A stretch of DNA of 64,000 nt from Pseudevernia furfuracea (Eukaryota; Ascomycota; Lecanoromycetes; Lecanorales; Parmeliaceae), in contig JAIUPT010000053.1 of the NCBI GenBank assembly GCA_022315425.1, positions 43,327-107,326 of the forward strand. The letters run 5' to 3'. How positions within the stretch are numbered: the stretch's first letter is position 1; each line of letters starts with the position of its first letter. Below are positions 45,178 through 54,405 of the stretch, in pieces. The position numbers were made by a program, and so were the translations under genes. Under the pieces are notes generated by a model. It did not search any database and was not told the DNA's origin. It worked only from the letters and a program-made list of their open reading frames with translations.

Positions 45178-45451
45178 CAACAGTGTGGCAAAGGCTTCTG
45201 TACCGCCAGGGAGTGGACAAGTGATGGACAGTGTAACGCTTAGTCCCGCTCCTCAAACCCAAAGTCCAATGGACGACAGGTGTTCCGCGATTGCATTGCG
45301 AGTCACAGCAAGCGGAAATTCCGTCTCGATGTGTGTGATGTTCGTCGCCGAAGGCGAATTACCGCAATATGTGGCTAATCGTTGAGGCCACAAGGCTGCT
45401 GTGGTGTCGAGATAGCATACAGGCAATCGGGCGCAAAGGCTAGCTTTAAAA
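45178..45451. promoter_or_regulatory. Intergenic region upstream of the TOG gene and a plus-strand ORF
   Basis: About 270 bases between the TOG-gene ATG (minus) and the next plus-strand open frame. No repeats typical of introns. Shared promoter inferred from layout only. Confidence 0.3.
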
Positions 45452-45853
45452 ATGGATGTCGCAATAGAGACAAGTCAATGCATTGACTTGGTCATTATTG
45501 ATGCCCGAAGAGAGTACACGACGGATGCTGTGTACACCTTGAGCAAACAAGGCGCGATGACTTGCCAACACACAGTGCGCACACCTGGATCAAGCAGCGA
45601 TGTCTGCAAGTCGAGACTACCAGCTGAGCAGGAGCCTCGTACTTGTATGCTCCGCTGGAGCATTGCAACCTGCGCTTTCTGCGCAAGTGGCCCTACAGTT
45701 ACGGTCATACACGTATATACCGTAACAAACTCTTTTGAGGCCATGCACGAGTGTGGGCCCGTGCACTTGTATTTGCCTGGGCAATTTAGGCCAATTCAGT
45801 TCGCGTACCAAACGGATAGATTTGGGGTCGATAATTGCACGCTAGACTCTTAG
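45452..45853 (+). CDS. Uncertain 133-codon ORF, possibly 5' exon of the downstream orphan gene
   Basis: Open frame from ATG to stop, Cys- and Thr-rich, no motif recognised. It sits just beyond the TOG-gene 5' end and just upstream of the 334-codon ORF. It could be a first exon spliced to the acceptor near 46017, or untranslated sequence. Composition gives no clear support either way. Confidence 0.25.
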   Translation: MDVAIETSQCIDLVIIDARREYTTDAVYTLSKQGAMTCQHTVRTPGSSSDVCKSRLPAEQEPRTCMLRWSIATCAFCASGPTVTVIHVYTVTNSFEAMHECGPVHLYLPGQFRPIQFAYQTDRFGVDNCTLDS

Positions 45854-46035
45854 TTGACAGGTTTGTCACTTTGTTTGCTATTCTCTGGGAGATGCCTTGC
45901 AGCCCACAGTTGCTACACGTTGCTGCTCTTTTGGTTGTCTACCAAAACCGCAGGTTGTCTGTTCATCAGTGATTTATTAGCTTCACCAACTCTGACAACT
46001 CAGTTCGGCTTTCAGGAGCCCAGCAGAGTCTGTCT

Positions 46036-47040
46036 ATGCCCGAAATGCAGTCAGTGCCCTGGTACAAGGGCGCCAGCAAAGATGCCCATCAGGCCATCAC
46101 ACGATCCACGACAATGAAGAACAAGCTGCAGGCCATAGATACATACATAGACAGCAAGATGAACGTCTACTTAGATATGCGTATGAATCCGCATGACCAG
46201 TCAGGGTTTTTGCAAAGGAAAATTGAGCAATTGGCGTGCTGTTTGCCTGACTCAGATGCTGACTTACTCAGAGCCCGTGGAAACTACTTTCTTGAGCATA
46301 TAGCTGGACTGTGCAATCAGTGGAGCCGCAAGTCAACTTTCAGCACCTCTGCCTCAGCAACAGCAGCCTTCCAGGCAGATCGTGCCTTCAACTGGAGCGA
46401 CAGCCTTGCCATCATCAAACAGTACCTGCTCAGAAGCACCCACAAGAAACAAGGGCCCCGCGCGCGTTTTGAGGCCATGCGTGAAGCTCGTCATGCAGTA
46501 CAAGCTGCAACTGCTTTTCCAAAACCACCACAGTGGCAGACCGAACTGGATCGATTCATGCAGCAAGAAGCCCTGCAAGGAGTCCTTGCTGATCCTGGTT
46601 ACTACAGTGAAACAGCTGCAAAGGTGCTCAACACGGCGCCTCAGCATAAGGTGGTGAGCCAGGCCGACAGATACTTTTACAGCAAGATTGTTACCCCTTG
46701 GTCTGTAGCTGTCAACCAAGGACACATTGATGACAAGCTGTATGCACTACTTCCACAGTTGCGCAGCCCAGAACTGCAGCAGATTGTGCAAGAACGAGCC
46801 GAATGCTGCAAAGCTACCATGCGTTACATGCTCCGAAACCACATTGCCCAGCAGAGCCGGCATCATCACGCAGCCGATTATGCAGCAAGCTTTGTTCAGG
46901 CTGCAAACAGCAGCTCTGCATCTAGCACTGGTACAGCAGCCAACAAGGGTGTGAGTTTTGTAGCTGTGCCTGATATGGAGGTATGCTTTGTACATTCACC
47001 TAATGGCGATTGCCAAATAGCACGTAGAACTCTAGCATGA
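46036..47040 (+). CDS. Orphan protein of 334 residues, single long open frame
   Basis: The longest uninterrupted non-repetitive ORF in the window and free of introns and frame breaks. The protein is mostly helical by composition, with many Gln, Ala, Arg and Lys residues (for example IEQLACCLPDSDADLLRARG; ARFEAMREARHAVQAATAF; LPQLRSPELQQIVQERAECC), followed by a Ser/Ala linker and a short ending ARRTLA. There is no signal peptide, membrane segment or nucleotide-binding motif. An acceptor-like CTTTCAG at 46011-46017 lies just upstream and the frame is open back to it, so an upstream exon may exist; the ATG at 46036 is the first in frame after it. I do not recognise a family. A domesticated or lineage-specific gene is possible; I see no reverse transcriptase, integrase or terminal repeats around it. 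Its 3' end converges on the gene at 48.06 kb. Confidence 0.55.
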   Translation: MPEMQSVPWYKGASKDAHQAITRSTTMKNKLQAIDTYIDSKMNVYLDMRMNPHDQSGFLQRKIEQLACCLPDSDADLLRARGNYFLEHIAGLCNQWSRKSTFSTSASATAAFQADRAFNWSDSLAIIKQYLLRSTHKKQGPRARFEAMREARHAVQAATAFPKPPQWQTELDRFMQQEALQGVLADPGYYSETAAKVLNTAPQHKVVSQADRYFYSKIVTPWSVAVNQGHIDDKLYALLPQLRSPELQQIVQERAECCKATMRYMLRNHIAQQSRHHHAADYAASFVQAANSSSASSTGTAANKGVSFVAVPDMEVCFVHSPNGDCQIARRTLA

Positions 47041-48059
47041 ACTTAGCCCACTCACAGTCACATATAGTGTGACTGTCAGCTTGTTGAACTTTTTATGCAT
47101 TGACATATCTGCCTGGGATGTCGTCTTCATTCTTCTTCTTGTCTCTTTGTTTTGTGTGGTACTTGCCGTTACAACTATGCCTGAACTTGTTTCAATGTCT
47201 GCGCTGCTATTATATCCAGCTGGTAACTTAAGATTACATCAAACAGCTTGCATTTGTGCTTATGTCTGATCAAATTACTCCGTTGAAGTATGAGGAACAT
47301 GTCATGTAGTGTGTCAGTCTTAAGAGTCAACCGTGTGTCACTCAACGCCAACTATGACACACAGCATGGTTTGCTATGATTGTCAAACTATAACCCCATT
47401 CGCCTTGTTCGTGTATATTGAGTGTTACACACATATGGCTTTTGCCTGTTGTTACACACAAACTTTGTGTTGAACGTATTTCCATCACCAGGCGTCTCTG
47501 CAATGTGTGTATCGAGGAGTGCCGTGTGTTATATGTCCTTTGCCGAATTCTCGCTTTGCCTCAAAATCCTGTGGAGCCACTGAGGCTAAAGCTTTAGCAA
47601 AGCGCCGTCATAGTAAGTGTAGGAGCCTAAACAACGATGAAGGCATTCAGCATAAAAAACCATTGACAGGTCACCAGGTCGCAGCTTTGATAATAAGAGT
47701 CAGCCGCATGTCTGAGATTCCGTGATAAAGCTTGAAAACACAAAGTTGTGAAGATGAAAAAGCTGCCTAGATTCTTGTGCATGGCTGTCCCGATGCTCAG
47801 CGCCCATGTTGCAACCAAATGGTACGCAAAATGCCATATCAAAACCATGGTATACAGAGGAGCTACTCTCTGACATCAGGACTGTACATACCTGACCCTC
47901 AGGGAATGACTAGTAGGACACATACACTACTTGAAACTGATAAATGTATGGATGTATGATGTCCAATTTCTGAAAAGAACTGGCTGGACATTTGTGCTTG
48001 TCATCTCTGCTTTATCACATTCCAACCAGAAAGTCTCAATGTACATGAGCTGTCAGCAT
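47041..48059. other. Intergenic, no gene seen
   Basis: Region between the converging orphan ORF and the unknown gene ending at 48060. AT-richer than the introns, only short ORFs, no repeats of note. Probably 3' untranslated and spacer sequence. Confidence 0.4.
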
Positions 48060-50142
48060 TCAGCGCAAGAATGCTAAGACTGTTTGCTTGACATGTTTCT
48101 CTTGGAAGCGCAGCAGTGTTGTGCCAACCTGTTGAGCTAGGTTCTCATCGCTGATGGACATCAGAGTCTGGGTAGCGCCATGCCAACTGATACAACAATT
48201 TCTGCAGTTCACCCATCAGCTGATATCAGTCACATTCAACGAATCTAAGCAGAGACAACCAGAAACAAACTAAAGCCTCAAAACCTGATGAATTGTGTTT
48301 CCACAACTCGAGCAGTCATAGTAATGATGCAAATGCACACAAACAGTGTCCATGCCATATGGCTGCTGTATGTTGGATCCGGTACTGAGGCGACGGCAAT
48401 CGATGTGGTGTGACCATTTTGAAAGCAGGGAGAGTGTGATGACTCACCAAGCCTTCCCTGACAGACAAGTTGACCTTGATGATATCTTGCTTGCCAGCAG
48501 AAAGACATCTCCGACATAAATATGGTTTGTGGGAACATACAGCGCTGAAACAGCTGTACATCTCCATGTACGTCCTGCAATGGAGAGCAGATATTTGTTC
48601 AGATTGATGCGCTTGTTGTTTCTAATCAACGCGTCACCTGCTGGCTGTCTGGTGCAAGTCATGCAGACATGCTGTGAACATTAAAGCATACGTATAGGTA
48701 GCTGCAGCTGTGAGCTTGTCAAACCCAGTTGCTGCTGCAGAAGTTAGTTGCCCAAGAGCTTTGGCCGAGCTATGAATGCGACAAAGTAGTCTGACCTGCA
48801 GCAGTGTTGAGCCAGTGATAACCCAAAATGCATACTCCCCATTGCGGGGTGCCGTATGAGTAACACACTCTCGGAAGGACTGTGTCGTCTCGTTTGGCTT
48901 GGGTTCACAGCTGCACTGACTTGTTTGGCCGCTGAGTAGATGTGGCTTGGACAAGAGGAAGCTTCTTGATGATCCACGTCCCCAACTTGTAACTAGTAAG
49001 CTGCCCAGCCTAAGATGAACAAAAACACACCTGGGCAACATATCTCATGCACAAAGCATACATGAGCAACAATAGCAACATTGATAGTAACAATGATAAT
49101 AGTATCACTTACAATGATTACGCATATCCAGCTCATGATGAGGGGGATAGGTAAGTGGCAGGCCATGCCAGTGCCATTGTGTTCAGTCTGCACTTACCTA
49201 GCTCATCATGAGCTGGAAAGGCGTGTTTATGTAACACAATAGGCTACTTGAACAAGTATGCATAGAGCAATCATCCACGAGGTGACATTGTCACTTCAAG
49301 CCAAGATGAAGCTAAAGCGCCAAGAGACGAAGGACTCATGCATTTAGGAACTTGTCGGCTGCCAAGACATATCCCCTTGTGCATGCATGTATACATGCAT
49401 GCACCAATAGACAGATCATGGCTCAAGACCTGTAATGGAATGCTCAAGCATAAGCAGTGGGTTGATATGCGATGTAAAGTTGGATGTGAGCATTACCTGT
49501 GCAAAAGATAAAAGCCATGGGAGGTCACAAAGCCAAGTCCGAAGACATGGAACCCAAAAAGAGCTTCATAAAACTGGCTGCAGCAGCATCGTGTATGTCT
49601 TGTTACCGGAAATCTCATATATATCTTGTTTACATGCCTGGCATGCAAGCTGTTGTGACCTCATCACTGGCAAATAGTTGGTCATTATCTCACCGAGAAG
49701 AAGTTGTCAAAGAAGGTCAAGAACCACCAGGTGACATAAACTGTCACAACCAGAGGGAAACAACACCGCACTGCAGCATGTGCAGAGTTTGCTTCGCTTG
49801 CATACTGTTGCAGCATGACTGAGTGCTGAAGCAGCTCTAAAGTTACCAGCCACTTAGAAAACGTCGTGATACCCAACTAGAGGTGACTGCGATGCCACCT
49901 GGGAGCAGTAACATAGATGTCAAATAAATGCATGGCTGTAGTCACCCAAGTCTGTTACAGTGTTGAGTGCTGTGCAAACAAAATGAAGGGTGATTGCTTC
50001 GAGCTGTTTTGATCACCTCTTTTGGATGGTCGAGTGTCCATTGCCTGGGGGACTTCGATTTCGGGCTGTCCTCGCCCGTGGTGATTTCAACTAGGACTGT
50101 CTTCAGATTCAACGGCTGTATCTCCTCTTCGCTTTTGCCCAT
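48060..50142 (-). CDS. Unrecognised multi-exon gene
   Basis: First exon 50017-50142 begins with ATG and encodes 42 residues (MGKSEEEIQPLNLKTVLVEI, then a Ser/Lys/Pro stretch) ending at a clean GT donor. Middle exons include about 48793-48925 (FRECVTHTAPRNGEYAFWVI, then TGSTLLQ before a GT donor) and about 48450-48590, where the frame is ambiguous. The last exon, about 48060-48165, reads LMSISDENLAQQVGTTLLRF, QEKHVKQTVLAFLR and a stop at 48060-48062. The amphipathic tail resembles a helical repeat end, but I cannot name the family. The gene diverges from the PRC-barrel gene and its introns hold two copies of the palindromic repeat. Some middle exons are probably missing from this model. Confidence 0.5.
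49080..49225. repeat. Palindromic intron repeat, copies 6 and 7 as an inverted pair
   Basis: AGCTCATGATGAG at 49130-49142 and AGCTCATCATGAGCT at 49200-49214 in opposite orientation, 60 bp apart, with an ATGATAATAGTA stretch on the outer left. Confidence 0.85.
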
Positions 50143-50644
50143 AGCCTATTGGCCAGAAATTGGTTGGGGACCCTCTTGCGCTCAACCTTTCGTTCCAGCC
50201 TGATGAACCAAGCTGTAATGCCGGCTCCCGGGTCTTGTCTCACCGTGCTACGACATCGCTTCCACTATGTGATCCTAGACCTAACTGTGATCGGAGCTTT
50301 TCTATCTCGAGTACGTCGCAGCACAGAAATGTAAGGGACAACTGCGTCGGCGATGCAGCAGTCTAAAAGTAGAGTCACGGAAGTGAAGCCTATGTCAGGA
50401 GACGCTGTGCCACATGCAAGCTCAGTCCTGGTCCATGACCAACTTGTATGCTGAGGCCAAAAACTGCCGTTCCTCTTCTTGAAACGGTTTGTATACAGAT
50501 GTATATCTCCTTGCACTCTGCATCCTGCTCTGCACTGCAGGGTCAAGGAAGCTGAGTGCTGGCTCACACATATCTGCACCTTGTGGTCCGTAGATATGGT
50601 CTGATTATTGCGCACAACAGGAATAGACCACCTGTAGCACCATT
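50143..50644. promoter_or_regulatory. Intergenic region between divergent genes (unknown gene and PRC-barrel gene)
   Basis: About 500 bases separating two ATGs on opposite strands. The base texture differs from introns (no TGCA-rich tandem repeats). A shared promoter is inferred from position only. Confidence 0.35.
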
Positions 50645-51730
50645 ATGACTTCCCTCAGCAGCAAGCAAGCTGTTTGTCGTACCCACACTTCGTCTGTGCT
50701 GACAATCAGAAGGCCTTTTGCGAAATCGTGGACACAGTCGTTCTTTGCTCTACGCAAACGGATCATCGATGCAGACGTGCCTCCGACACCAGAAGTGTGC
50801 AAGTCCCTGCCGCTCGGCAAAGCATACAGCCCTCCACATCTCAGATAGCAGTCAAAGCATCCTCACAACAGCAGCCTTTCCTTTTTGCTGAGGAGTCAGC
50901 TGGCCAAAAAGCAAGTTGTCACACGGACCGATGGGCGCATACTGGGTGTTGTGGATTACTTGATAGCAGACCCTAACACATGCATGGTGGTTGCTTTGAG
51001 CCTCAAAGAGCCACCTTCAAGTGATGCTTTACCTGGAGATTACACCTAGGCAGATCGGACTCATGAGCTTGAAGCAGATATCAGATGTACTGCTGGTGCA
51101 TGACGACCGTGTATTGCTGCAACAGCAGCTCACTGTCGGACTTGGGTACGTCAAGATGGTTGGTACAGTTTGTTCAAAAACAGCTGATGGCAAGATTGTT
51201 GGCAAGGTAATGCTAGCATCTCACCAGCATCATCGTAAGCCCACTCTGCAACAGTTACAACCCCACTTTTTCACAAACATCCTGCTGCCAACAAGTCCTA
51301 TGCGTGAGGCCATGCATTGCATACTGCACGTGACGTCACACAGCAGGCGCATGGGAATAGATAGTTTGAATTGGGCTTCCGTGCTGTGTGTGTCTGTGTG
51401 CTTATCTGCAATGTTTGCATCTATAGCTGGGCAGGCCCGGTAAAATACTTGGCTTCTCATTAAATTGAAGCCGAGAGGCATAGTCTTCTCTTTCTTTTCT
51501 TGTTAATGTGTGCATCTGTTGTACAGGTACGGGACTTTGAGTTCAGTCCTGATGACGGCAGAATAGCAGGTCTGGTCTTGATGCACTGGGCATCCCTGCA
51601 CTGCCAGTCACGCTGCTGGGCTGCTCCTCGGTCAAAATCCAGCTGGTGGCAGGAAACATCACATGGAACTGCATCACCCTCAGTCCTGGCTCAGAGGCTT
51701 ACATACAAAAGCTGACTCACAGGGCTCTTT
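50645..51730 (+). CDS. PRC-barrel domain protein, probably plastid
   Basis: Resembles the tandem PRC-barrel proteins of cyanobacteria and plastids, whose role is not settled. The first exon, from ATG 50645, looks like a transit peptide (MTSLSSKQAVCRTHTSSVL, Ser/Thr/Arg-rich). First barrel: about 50870-51206 with LLRSQLAKKQVVTRTDGRIL, GVVDYLIADPNTCMVVALSL, then LMSLKQISDVLLVHDDRVL and the start of the second barrel, MVGTVCSKTADGKIVGK. Second barrel continues at 51527 (VRDFEFSPDDGRIAGLVL, then, after a one-base frame change, DALGIPALPVTLLG). Frame breaks occur near 51035 and at about 51578, where a single missing G restores the expected sequence. The gene diverges from the unknown gene at 50142. 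The 3' limit is approximate; the gene probably continues into the exons at 52.2-53.9 kb. Confidence 0.83.
51427..51502 (-). repeat. Dispersed repeat family B, copy 5
   Basis: CTGGGCAGGC, ATACTTGGCTTCTCATTAAA, CTTTCTTTTCTTG, ending about 24 bp before a PRC-barrel exon acceptor. Confidence 0.8.
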
Positions 51731-52191
51731 GACAATGCCTGTCAACGTTCTCAGGGTGAGCCAGCTGTTGCCTCCACATGTCACATTGTCTGACAAGTCA
51801 GACCTCCAGTTCAAGCATGCTATGCGCTAGCCAAAAGATACTCTCTGTACAGCAAACTGCATACAAGAGTTCCGCATGTCAAACATGGTTTGTAAATGCA
51901 ATGGACTGCAGCACATGCAGACACAAGCCATAAGTGATTAGACATGCTGCCAAAGACCTTTTCCCTGTGACGGTTGCTCTGAGATGGCTGCTGCTTATCA
52001 ACAATCAACATACTTTCACGCTAGATCACCTGAGAAGTTTGCATGCAGAGCTGTGCGGTCTGCTGCTGTGTCATATGGCATTTCTGACTCTGCCTGCTTT
52101 GCTTTGCATTGATGAGACGCTTGCTGTCAACAAATGCACAGCATTAGGGTAATCTATATCATTCAATCATTACACATGTGTCTTCCCCTAG

Positions 52192-53902
52192 GGTCAGGTG
52201 CATACATTCCTCAAGTAGCTCCTTATGAGAAACCTATTTTAGCATCGGAGTGCTGCACTTTGCTAAACAGGACACTGTTGGCTGCAGACGGCGCAGCAGT
52301 ATACGGCTTTTGCCAGAGCCTGATGATGATGCTGGCTCTCCGCGATGATCCAGGCTATGTTCAGTGGTATCTGGACCATGGAAAGCTTACCAGCAGGCCG
52401 ATCCTGGAAGGGTGAGCCATGCCTCTAGCATGAATTCATTCCCTGACATGCCTGCATTGTCCCGCACGTTACCCTGCTCATCATGAGCTGGCAAGCGATT
52501 TTAATTTTTTCACTACTGTTATTGTTATTGTCTTATTGTTACATGCCTGTCTGTTGCAAGCATGCAGGCATGTCCTCTTTTTGACAGCTGTGAAGCCATG
52601 TGCTGCTACCTCTTCATGAGTTCTAATAGGCTGTGTAAACGTGCAACGTGTAAACTGCACAAGCTTGGCATCACCTCCTAGACTTCATTGTGCATTGCAC
52701 TCATGCATACCATATGCTGTCACCTTCTGTGTGGATGGTCTGTCCCTGCTACAGTCATACTACAGCATGGTGCAGCCCATGGTCCTGTAAGTGTTACAGA
52801 GCCTGCTACCAGCGCTTACCTTGCTGTGTTCTTTTGCTGCAGAAACTGGCAGTCCCTTCAGACATAGCAATTCAAAGTGCGCTGCAAGCCCGACAGCTGC
52901 AGCAGCCGCAGGCGCTGCCCCCAGGCCGCCAGCCTAGCTACGCCTCCCAGCTTCAACCACAGCTGCAGTCACAGCAGGCCACCAGCTGCAGCCGGAGCCT
53001 AATTGCACGGCCTGGCCCTCAACAAGGGCAGAACCAGCAAAGGCAACAGCCCCAATGGGGCTCATATCAGCAGGAAACGCCTTCAAAGTCTGCAGGCTGG
53101 GACCAAAGGCAACAGCCACCGCCACAGCAGCAGGATCCACAGCTGGGCAGCGCCCACCACCAAGCTGGCAGCAGCAGCAGCCACAGCCACCACAGCTGCA
53201 GCAGCAGGCCCCACCTCCAAGGGCCGCAGTATCAGTCACAGTCACAGCTGCCACAGCAGCAGCCAGCCGCAGCAGCCTGGGCAGCTGCCACAACGTCAGA
53301 GCAGCCGTGAGTCAGGTATGCTGGTCAAGGGTCAGATCAGCAGTCACCTGCTACTGACTTCTATGCAAGCTCTCCAAGCAAGCTTGAGGCAGCAGCGGCG
53401 GTTTGCATCCAGATCTGTGGCGGCCATCACAGAGCCCAGGCCTGACCCCCGCAGGGCGCAAACCGGGCACTGCACCGTCAGCACCAACTGCTTTTCAGCA
53501 AGCCCAAGCAGCAGCGGCCGCCGATACATCTAATCAGTCTTGTGGACCTGGCCGCTTCTGGTAACCAATATCCAGCGCAGCAAAGAAACAGTCAGAGGTC
53601 GTACCGACGGATCATGCAACAGCAAGAACACTAGAGACTGGCTCTGGGAACAGTGTGCAACCCCGCAATGCCAGTCAGGGGTCTGCAGGGTCAGACATAT
53701 CAGCCTGAGACTCAGCAGCAAGGTCCTCAGAATGTTTGCTGCTCAGAGGCAACAGGTGTCTCAGAAAGGCAGCAGCCAAGCTATCAAGGCAGCAGTGCTG
53801 GCGCTGCTGAGCAGTCTTTTGAAAGTTGGGCTCAGGCCCTCAAATTCAAATTCAAGTGGGGATGTAGCTGTCACGGCTGATGGCTTCCTTGATGCTGCTT
53901 AA
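52192..53902 (+). CDS. Exons with Gln-rich tail, probably 3' part of the PRC-barrel gene
   Basis: An exon at 52192-52411 with clean borders encodes SGAYIPQVAPYEKPILASEC, then LRDDPGYVQWYLDHGKL. From 52843 onward the sequence encodes Gln/Ser/Pro-rich protein (LQQPQALPPGRQPSYASQLQ) through about 53720, and ends SGDVAVTADGFLDAA with a stop at 53900-53902. Plus strand and spacing make this the likely 3' part of the PRC-barrel gene, but the phase of 52411 to 52843 does not match, so an exon may be missing or the genes may be separate. The CAG-rich composition keeps all three frames open, so the frame in the repeats is uncertain. No enzyme motif is visible. It converges with the CDC50 gene. Confidence 0.5.
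52468..52550. repeat. Palindromic intron repeat, copy 8
   Basis: GCTCATCATGAGC at 52476-52488, then GGCAAGCG and a TTATTGTTATTG stretch. Confidence 0.75.
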
Positions 53903-54405
53903 GATCTACCAAGTATGATTGTTGCCTGCTTGTCCCTGCTTGCTGTCTTGGGTTTACTGTTTGACTAAAATATGACTAAAATACACAAAACCCATTTCTG
54001 AATGCTGTTTGGCGACCTACCTGGGTAGCTATATAGCTGCTCCCCACCAGACATCTGGTTAAAATCAGATATTGTTTCACCAGCGCTGTGCATTCCCTTC
54101 ATGAGTGCACATTCTGAAGAGATCTCAAAGTTGATGACTGCTCTGCTGCACACATGCACCTGCATGGCCTGGCTCATTCACTTTGGTGGCATTTCAGCAA
54201 GGGGTGATAAATAGTGTAGGAGTCCTAGCCAAAGATTGCTTTGGATATAGGCGCAATATGGTAGCTATTGACTGCATCCTTTAGCAACGTTCGATGTCAG
54301 CTCATGATGAACGCTGGTAGGCAAGAACGATTGAGTGTGCAGCTACATGCGAGACCAGTCTGCCTGCAGGCACCTGCATGGGGTATTAGGCTGCCTCATA
54401 ACGCC

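Noticed and set aside
45452..47040. Retrotransposon gag-like gene
   Set aside because: No zinc knuckle, protease, reverse transcriptase, integrase or terminal repeats seen around the 334-codon ORF.
49499..49822. 107-codon plus ORF
   Set aside because: Lies within the intron of the minus-strand gene, with no motif or splice support.
52934..53293. Minus-strand Ala/Gly/Cys-rich ORF
   Set aside because: Antisense shadow of the Gln-rich plus-strand exons.
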